From Burkholderiales bacterium (GTDB lineage Bacteria > Pseudomonadota > Gammaproteobacteria > Burkholderiales > Burkholderiaceae_C): a stretch of 5,569 nt of DNA. The stretch spans positions 1 to 5,569 of the forward strand of contig CANJKD010000203.1 in the NCBI GenBank assembly GCA_947474415.1, in the 5' to 3' direction. Position 1 is the first letter of the stretch. Every line of letters begins with the position of its first letter. Both the position numbers and the translations under genes were made by a program. This document shows positions 1-5,569 of the stretch, piece after piece. The notes below the pieces were generated by a model that searched no databases, was not told the origin of the DNA, and saw nothing but the letters and a program-made list of their open reading frames with translations.

Positions 1-1402
1 CAACACCGGCAGCAATGCCACCGGCAACATCTGGGTGGTCTACCTGAAGAACGCCGATGCGGTGAAGCTGGCCGCGGTTTTGCGCGCCGCCTACAGCGGT
101 GGCGCTGGCGCCTCGTCCAGCAGCGGTTCGTCCAACCAGCCAGCCGTCACGCCGCAATCGCCCATGGGCGTCGCCAATGCCGGGGGATCGGCGCAAGCCA
201 CCTCGCCAGTGGCGCCATCGGGCGGACCGTCGACCGGCGGCTTCGTGCAGGCCGACCCGGCGACCAACTCGCTGATCATCACCGCGCCCGAGGCCATGTA
301 CCGCCAGCTTCGCGCCGTGATCGACCAGCTCGATTCGCGCCGCGCCCAGGTGTATGTGGAGTCGCTGATCGTCGAGGTCGACCCGAGCCAGTCCGCCAGC
401 TTCGGCATCCAGTGGCAAGGCATTCTCGGCGGCAAGGGAGACACCAACATCGTCGGCGCGGGCACGAACTACGGCAGTGGCTTGAACAATATCCTGACGG
501 GCAGCGCGGCGCTCGCGACCGGCTCGGCCGGCGTGGCCGCGGCACTGGCGGCCGGTTTGCCGAGTTCGGGCTTCAACCTCGGCCTGGCGCACAAGATCGG
601 TAATTTCTACACGCTGGGCGCGCTCGCGCAGGCGCTCAGTTCAACGGCGGGCACCAACATCCTGTCGACCCCGAACCTCGTCACGCTCGACAACGAAGAG
701 GCCAAGATCGTGGTCGGCCAGAACGTGCCGTTCGTGACCGGTTCGTTCACCAGCACCGGCACCGGCACGACCAGCCCGTTCCAGACCATCGAGCGAAAAG
801 ACGTCGGCATCACGCTGAAGATCAAGCCGCAGATCGGTGAGAACGGCACCGTGCGCATGACGATCTTCCAGGAGTCGTCGTCCGTCGCCACCACAACGGC
901 GGTGGGCACCGCCAACGCCGGCCCGACCACCAACAAGCGCTCGATCGAATCGACCATCGTGGTCGACGACGGCCAGATCATCGTGCTCGGCGGCCTGATC
1001 GAAGACACCTACAACGCCACGCGCTCCAAGGTGCCGCTGCTGGGCGACATTCCCTTCCTCGGCGCCCTGTTCCGCAGCGAAACCCGCGAGCGCAAGAAGA
1101 CCAACCTGATGGTGTTCCTGCGCCCGGTCGTGATGCGCGACCAGACCACGTCGAACAAGGTCTCGCTCGACCGCTACGACTACATCCGCGCCGAGCAGCA
1201 GAACTCGCAGCCACCGCCGAACTCGGTCCTGCAGATCAACGAATCGCCGGTGCTGCCACCGGTTCGCCCGGAGGCCGTCGGCCCGGCCGGCGTGCCGCGG
1301 CCGCTCGGTGACGTGAAGCCGCCGCCGCCCGTCGCGGTGCCATCGGTGGCCACGCCGGCGCCCGAGGCGACGCCAGCCCAAGCGCCGGCGCGCACCAACT
1401 GA
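1..1402 (+). CDS. gspD: Type II secretion outer-membrane secretin GspD, 3' part (5' end outside window)
   Basis: This is the C-terminal part of the multimeric channel through which folded exoproteins cross the outer membrane. The first complete codon is at base 2 and the frame is open to the left edge, so the GTG at 35 is internal. The signal peptide, N0, N1 and probably N2 domains are missing. Visible in order: a last N-domain (N3-like, YLKNADAVKLAAVLRAAY at about 38-94), a Ser/Gly/Pro/Ala-rich loop inside it (about 95-241), its second half (QADPATNSLIITAPE onward), and the secretin barrel domain (about 350-1135). Barrel motifs include STPNLVTLDNEEAKIVVGQ, the gate-region VPFVTGS, the ERKDVGITLKIKPQI block and the hallmark VPLLGDIPFLGALFR at 1031-1075, followed by NLMVFLRPVVMRD. 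The last 66 codons (1202-1399) form a Pro/Ala-rich tail with no recognisable pilotin-binding domain. A type IV pilus secretin (PilQ) is unlikely because gspE and gspF follow directly. Confidence 0.95.
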   Translation, partial: NTGSNATGNIWVVYLKNADAVKLAAVLRAAYSGGAGASSSSGSSNQPAVTPQSPMGVANAGGSAQATSPVAPSGGPSTGGFVQADPATNSLIITAPEAMYRQLRAVIDQLDSRRAQVYVESLIVEVDPSQSASFGIQWQGILGGKGDTNIVGAGTNYGSGLNNILTGSAALATGSAGVAAALAAGLPSSGFNLGLAHKIGNFYTLGALAQALSSTAGTNILSTPNLVTLDNEEAKIVVGQNVPFVTGSFTSTGTGTTSPFQTIERKDVGITLKIKPQIGENGTVRMTIFQESSSVATTTAVGTANAGPTTNKRSIESTIVVDDGQIIVLGGLIEDTYNATRSKVPLLGDIPFLGALFRSETRERKKTNLMVFLRPVVMRDQTTSNKVSLDRYDYIRAEQQNSQPPPNSVLQINESPVLPPVRPEAVGPAGVPRPLGDVKPPPPVAVPSVATPAPEATPAQAPARTN

Positions 1403-1421
1403 CCCGACCCGGCAACGCACC

Positions 1422-2842
<1,421 letters not shown>

Positions 2843-2843
<1 letters not shown>

Positions 2844-2929
2844 TGATGGCCCCCACGTCGCTTCGCTCCTGCCCCCCGAGGGGCCGCCGCCGGCCTTGGG
2901 GCGGCCCGGCGCCCGTCGGATCCCGCTGA
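2843..2929 (+). other. 28-codon open frame bridging gspE stop and gspF start
   Basis: An ATG at 2843-2845 shares its first base with the last base of the gspE TAA (TAATG), and a second ATG follows directly. The frame runs through the intergenic repeat for 28 codons and ends with TGA at 2927-2929, one base before the gspF ATG. The predicted peptide is Arg/Pro/Gly-rich and simply reflects the repeat sequence, so I do not propose a protein function. Its possible role is to carry terminating ribosomes from gspE to gspF, since gspF has no convincing Shine-Dalgarno of its own. The absence of stops could be chance in such GC-rich DNA. Confidence 0.25.
2849..2911 (+). repeat. GC-rich palindromic intergenic repeat, Burkholderiales type
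   Basis: The gap between gspE and gspF has a C-run/G-run layout: CCCCCACG, CTTCGCT, TGCCCCCCGAGGGG, then GGCCTTGGGGCGGCCCGGCG. It contains perfect 8-base inverted arms GGGCCGCC (2881-2888) and GGCGGCCC (2900-2907) around an 11-base loop, and a small CCCC-GA-GGGG dyad (2873-2882). From memory, elements built from the same blocks (CCCCCGAGGGG and CCTTGGGGCGGCCCGGCG) are scattered in many copies between genes in Comamonadaceae and related families. Only one copy lies in this window, so its repeat status rests on recognition and not on internal evidence. It lacks a following T-run, so it is not a classical terminator, but the stem could stall exonucleases or attenuate gspF expression. Confidence 0.6.
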
Positions 2930-2930
2930 A

Positions 2931-4145
2931 ATGCCAGCTTATAAATTCGAAGCCCTGGACGCCAACGGCAAGGCCACCACCGGCCTGCTCGACGCTGAAA
3001 ACGCCAAGGCCGCACGTTCACAATTGCGGGCCCAGTCGCTCGTGCCGCTGGTGGTCACAGCCGTCGCTTCAGCCGGCACCCAAGGTGAAGGGCTGCGCTT
3101 CACGCGGCGCGTGTTCTCGTCCACCACGCTGGCGGTCTGGACGCGCCAGCTCGCCGGGCTGGTGGGCGCCGGCCTGCCACTCGAACGCTCGCTCACCGCG
3201 CTCAGCGAAGAAGCCGAAGACCCGCGCCAGCGCGAGTTGGTGGCGCACCTGCGCAGCGAGGTGAACAGCGGTTCGCCATTCGCGCGCGCATTGGCCAGTG
3301 CCCCGCGCGAGTTCGACGAGGTGTACCGCGGCGTGGTCGCGGCCGGCGAGCAGAGCGGCGCGCTCGGTGGCGTGCTGGAGCGGCTCGCGAATGACCTGGA
3401 AGAGCGCCAGGAGCTGAAGTCGAAGCTGATCGGCGCCACGCTCTACCCGGCCATCGTCTCGCTGATCTCGGTGATCATCGTGGTCTTCCTCGTCACCTAT
3501 GTCGTGCCGCAGGTGGCCTCGGTATTCGCCAGCTCCAAGCGCGCCCTGCCCACGCTGACCATCCTGCTGCTGACGGTGAGCGGCTTCCTGCGCGAATGGG
3601 GCTGGCTGCTGGTGCTGCTGATCGCCGCCGGCTTCGGCGCGCTGACGCTGATGCTGCGCAATGAATCGTTCCGCCAGAGTTTCGACTCGGCATGGCTGAA
3701 CCTGCCGCTGATCGGCAGATTGGCGCGTGGCTATAACGCGGCGCGATTCTCGGGCACGCTGGCGATGCTCGCCGGTGCCGGCGTGCCGATCCTGAAGGCC
3801 TTGCAGGCCGCCGCCGAAACTCTCTCGAACCGCGCCATGCGCGCCGACGCGATGGACGCGCTGGTGCAGGTGCGCGAAGGCGCGCCGCTGGCCTCGGCGC
3901 TGGCCGGCAAGAAGCGTTTCCCGGGCCTGCTCGCGATGTTCGCCCGGCTTGGCGAGCAGACCGGCCAGTTGCCCCTGATGCTCGACCGCGCAGCGCGCCA
4001 GCTCAGCACCGAAGTGCAGCGCCGCGCGCTGCAGATGGCCACCTTGCTCGAACCGCTGCTGATCGTGGTGATGGGCGCGGTGGTGATGCTGATCGTGCTG
4101 GCGATGCTGCTGCCAATCATCCAGCTCAACACCTGGGTCAAATAG
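2931..4145 (+). CDS. gspF: Type II secretion inner-membrane platform protein GspF
   Basis: This is the polytopic inner-membrane protein at the centre of the T2SS assembly platform, on which GspE acts during pseudopilin addition. It is 404 residues, the usual length. The N-terminus MPAYKFEALDANGKATTG is the typical GspF opening and fixes the ATG. Two copies of the T2SSF fold are visible, at about residues 68-191 and 271-393. Each carries the family signature: VAAGEQSGALGGVL (136-149) in the first and ARLGEQTGQLPLML (338-351) in the second. Three hydrophobic segments fit the known topology: about 169-195, 224-243 and 373-398. It is separated from gspE by 87 bases holding a repeat, with no good Shine-Dalgarno. 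A PilC-type pilus protein is the alternative, made unlikely by the adjacent gspD and gspE. Confidence 0.95.
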   Translation: MPAYKFEALDANGKATTGLLDAENAKAARSQLRAQSLVPLVVTAVASAGTQGEGLRFTRRVFSSTTLAVWTRQLAGLVGAGLPLERSLTALSEEAEDPRQRELVAHLRSEVNSGSPFARALASAPREFDEVYRGVVAAGEQSGALGGVLERLANDLEERQELKSKLIGATLYPAIVSLISVIIVVFLVTYVVPQVASVFASSKRALPTLTILLLTVSGFLREWGWLLVLLIAAGFGALTLMLRNESFRQSFDSAWLNLPLIGRLARGYNAARFSGTLAMLAGAGVPILKALQAAAETLSNRAMRADAMDALVQVREGAPLASALAGKKRFPGLLAMFARLGEQTGQLPLMLDRAARQLSTEVQRRALQMATLLEPLLIVVMGAVVMLIVLAMLLPIIQLNTWVK

Positions 4146-4937
4146 GTGGCCGGGCTGCACCTCGCCCGGCAGCGCCTTCGGGCCTCGATGCTGCGCCGGG
4201 GCCTTTGGCCTGTTTACGTCGGCCTCACGCTGTTCAGCATGGCCGCGTCGACCAGCATCTCGCTTGTCATCAATGCCTTGCTGCACCGCTCACCAAACGA
4301 CTTCTGGATCTCGATGGTCACCAGTGCCGGCATTCCGGCGCTGATCACGCCGCCAGTCACCTGGCTGGCCATGCGCTTGCTCATCGAAGCCGAAGACGCG
4401 CGCCGAGCCGCCGAAAGCATGGCCGCGACCGACGCGCTCACCGGCGCCTTCAACCGGCGCCATTTCTTCATTACCGGCGAACGCCGCTTCGCCCATGCGC
4501 GGCGCCTGCGCGAACCGGCATCGTTGCTGCTGCTGGATGTGGATGACTTCAAGGCGGACAACGACCTGCACGGCCATGCGCTTGGCGACCGGGTGCTGAT
4601 CGCGGTGGCGCAGGCCTGCATGGCCTGCATGCGCGAGTCCGACATGCTGGCGCGCTACGGCGGCGAGGAGTTCGTTGCGCTGCTGCCAGCCACCGACCTG
4701 ACGCACGCCTTGCAAGTGGCCGAGCGCATTCGTGCGGCCGTGGCCGACCTGCAGTTCAGCACCGCCGCCGGCGCCAGCGTGCGGCCCACGGTGAGCGTCG
4801 GCGTGGCGATGCTGACCACCGAATCGACCACGTTCGACGGCTTGCTGGCGCAGGCCGACAGCGCCATGTACCGCGCCAAGCTCAGTGGCAAGAACCGGGT
4901 GGATGCCACCCCGGGGCTGGCACGCAAGCTGCACTGA
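4146..4937 (+). CDS. Membrane-anchored GGDEF diguanylate cyclase
   Basis: This is predicted to condense two GTP into c-di-GMP at the inner-membrane face. It has 263 residues. Two hydrophobic helices lie at about 20-46 and 54-80, joined by a loop of only a few residues. A short helical linker (IEAEDARRAAESMA) leads into a GGDEF domain starting at DALTGAFNRRHF (96-107). Key features are present: the metal-binding region LLLLDVDDFKADND (127-140), GHALGD (143-148), the active-site GGEEF (172-176) and an RESD inhibitory I-site (163-166) with the standard five-residue spacing. SVGVAM and ADSAMYRAKLSGKNRV close the domain. No periplasmic sensor or receiver domain is seen. The GTG start at 4146 directly follows the gspF TAG, so it is probably cotranscribed and coupled. 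ATG at 4188 (residue 15) is an alternative start that keeps both helices, and neither start has a clear Shine-Dalgarno. Enzymatic activity is inferred from intact motifs. Confidence 0.92.
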   Translation: MAGLHLARQRLRASMLRRGLWPVYVGLTLFSMAASTSISLVINALLHRSPNDFWISMVTSAGIPALITPPVTWLAMRLLIEAEDARRAAESMAATDALTGAFNRRHFFITGERRFAHARRLREPASLLLLDVDDFKADNDLHGHALGDRVLIAVAQACMACMRESDMLARYGGEEFVALLPATDLTHALQVAERIRAAVADLQFSTAAGASVRPTVSVGVAMLTTESTTFDGLLAQADSAMYRAKLSGKNRVDATPGLARKLH

Positions 4938-4941
4938 TGCC

Positions 4942-4961
4942 AGTGTGGCGTTTGCCGCACT
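4942..4961 (+). terminator. Possible weak terminator hairpin after the GGDEF gene
   Basis: Arms AGTGTGGC (4942-4949) and GCCGCACT (4954-4961) pair over 8 positions, with one G-U wobble, around a GTTT loop. The hairpin begins five bases after the GGDEF stop codon. Only a three-T run (4961-4963) follows, so as an intrinsic terminator it is poor. Its place at the end of the T2SS-GGDEF unit and ahead of a gene with its own strong Shine-Dalgarno supports a role in ending or trimming the transcript. Confidence 0.4.
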
Positions 4962-4972
4962 TTCACCGGGTG

Positions 4973-5002
4973 TTTACACCGCAATCGCGTGCAGACTGTG
5001 AT
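4973..5002 (+). promoter_or_regulatory. Tentative sigma70-type promoter for the AAA+ gene
   Basis: TTTACA (4973-4978) matches the -35 consensus at five of six positions, and TGTGAT (4997-5002) matches the -10 consensus at four of six, with an 18-base spacer. The 4938-5043 gap is the only sizeable non-coding stretch ahead of the AAA+ gene, so a promoter is expected here. The -35 box overlaps a small dyad, GGTGT-TT-ACACC (4969-4980), which could be an operator or could be chance. The -10 match is weak. Confidence 0.3.
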
Positions 5003-5030
5003 CGAATGTCTATGACGCAGCGTTCGACCT

Positions 5031-5035
5031 GGAGG
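5031..5035 (+). promoter_or_regulatory. Strong Shine-Dalgarno for the AAA+ gene
   Basis: GGAGG lies eight bases ahead of the ATG at 5044 and decides that start over the in-frame ATGs at 5092 and 5107. It is the only consensus-like ribosome site in the window. The gspE, gspF and GGDEF starts lack one, which fits an independently translated gene here. Confidence 0.75.
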
Positions 5036-5043
5036 TTTGTTTC

Positions 5044-5569
5044 ATGACCACTTCCCACAGTCTCGTTCCGGCACCCGCCCCCCGCAGCAGCATGCCGATC
5101 GCGCGCATGCGCAGCCTCTACCGGGTTGACGAGGTCGGCCGCAAGCTCGACCAGCTGGCACAGAAGGAACACGAAAGCCTGCGCTCCACCTACGAGCGCA
5201 TGCTCGAAAAGGGCCCGGAACGCTTCCAGGTCAAGCCAGCCGGCCTGCCTATGATGGACCACCTCTATGACGATCTGCCCAACTTCACCGAGGTGCTCGA
5301 CGACATCCGCCGCCAGCTCGCACTGTGCGAAGACAGCCGCGATGCGCTCGAGATCACACCGCTGCTGCTGCTCGGCCCGCCCGGTATCGGCAAGACCCAT
5401 TTCGCGCGCGAACTGTCGGTGCTGCTCGGCACCGGCATGGGCTTTCTGTCAATGAGCTCGATGACCGCAGGCTGGGTGCTCAGTGGTGCCTCGAGCCAGT
5501 GGAAGGGCGCACGCCCCGGCAAGGTGTTCGAGACCCTGGTCGATGGGCAGTACGCGAACCCGGTCATGG
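5044..5569 (+). CDS. Lon-like AAA+ ATPase, 5' part (3' end outside window)
   Basis: The frame is open from the ATG at 5044 to the right edge, giving 175 residues of an incomplete protein. Residues 1-20 are Pro/Ser-rich and probably disordered. Residues about 22-100 are charged and helical in character (for example VGRKLDQLAQKEHESLRSTY), without a family I can name. The AAA+ core opens with the hydrophobic strand ITPLLLL and Walker A GPPGIGKTHFARELS (P-loop 111-118). The following SMSSMTAGWVLSGASSQWKG and ARPGKVFETLVDGQYANPVM resemble the part of the Lon ATPase module that contains its GxxPGK segment and leads to Walker B. Walker B, sensor residues and any protease domain would lie beyond the window, so whether it is a protease cannot be judged. 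It appears to be in its own transcription unit, after a gap with a hairpin and promoter-like boxes. There is no signal peptide, so it is presumably cytoplasmic. Its cellular role is unknown to me. Confidence 0.88.
   Translation, partial: MTTSHSLVPAPAPRSSMPIARMRSLYRVDEVGRKLDQLAQKEHESLRSTYERMLEKGPERFQVKPAGLPMMDHLYDDLPNFTEVLDDIRRQLALCEDSRDALEITPLLLLGPPGIGKTHFARELSVLLGTGMGFLSMSSMTAGWVLSGASSQWKGARPGKVFETLVDGQYANPVM

Noticed and set aside
35..37. GTG as the start of gspD
   Set aside because: The frame is open to the left edge and the GTG lies inside a conserved N-domain strand, so the gene continues outside the window.
2873..2907. Intrinsic terminator between gspE and gspF
   Set aside because: A strong GC stem exists but no T-run follows, and gspF must be expressed with gspE. 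It is better read as a dispersed palindromic repeat.
3069..4286. 405-codon antisense open frame opposite gspF
   Set aside because: It is a compositional shadow of gspF, rich in His, Arg, Gln and Gly, with no recognisable domain.
4614..4631. Tandem 9-base repeat GCCTGCATG encoding ACMACM just before the GGDEF I-site
   Set aside because: The spacing from the GHALGD motif to RESD and GGEEF is normal for the family, so it is not an inserted duplication. Two short units are probably chance.
5265..5567. 100-codon antisense open frame at the right edge
   Set aside because: It lies opposite the Walker A region of the AAA+ gene, which has a strong Shine-Dalgarno and clear homology on the + strand.

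Overview
The window is GC-rich, densely coding, and reads on the + strand throughout. Five genes are supported. In order they are the 3' part of a type II secretion (T2SS) outer-membrane secretin (gspD), the complete T2SS motor ATPase (gspE), the complete inner-membrane platform protein (gspF), a small membrane-anchored GGDEF diguanylate cyclase, and the 5' part of a Lon-like AAA+ ATPase. The GC content, the strong conservation of the Gsp proteins and a GC-rich intergenic repeat of a kind I recall from Comamonadaceae and relatives all suggest a betaproteobacterium of the order Burkholderiales. Genus cannot be set from this window.

Region 1-4145 is a gspD-gspE-gspF block. GspD forms the outer-membrane channel, GspE is the cytoplasmic hexameric ATPase that powers pseudopilus assembly, and GspF is the polytopic platform protein on which it acts. 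The gspD-gspE gap is 18-19 bases. The gspE-gspF gap is 87 bases and holds a palindromic repeat. That gap stays open as a 28-codon frame which overlaps the gspE stop (TAATG) and ends one base before the gspF ATG, so translation could be coupled across it. No pseudopilin or gspC/L/M/N genes follow gspF, so the rest of the system must lie upstream of the window or elsewhere.

Region 4146-4937 encodes a two-helix membrane GGDEF protein whose GTG start directly abuts the gspF stop. It has an intact GGEEF active site and an RxxD product-inhibition site. By position it is the last gene of the T2SS transcript, which makes a local link between c-di-GMP and secretion worth considering.

Region 4938-5043 is a 106-base gap with a modest hairpin, a short dyad, a tentative sigma70-type promoter and a strong Shine-Dalgarno. 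It marks the start of a separate transcription unit, the AAA+ ATPase gene, which runs off the right edge.

Most of the window is ordinary T2SS machinery. The points worth a second look are the attached diguanylate cyclase, the repeat with its bridging small frame, the compact zinc loop of GspE and the Lon-like ATPase. I see no convincing wholly new system.
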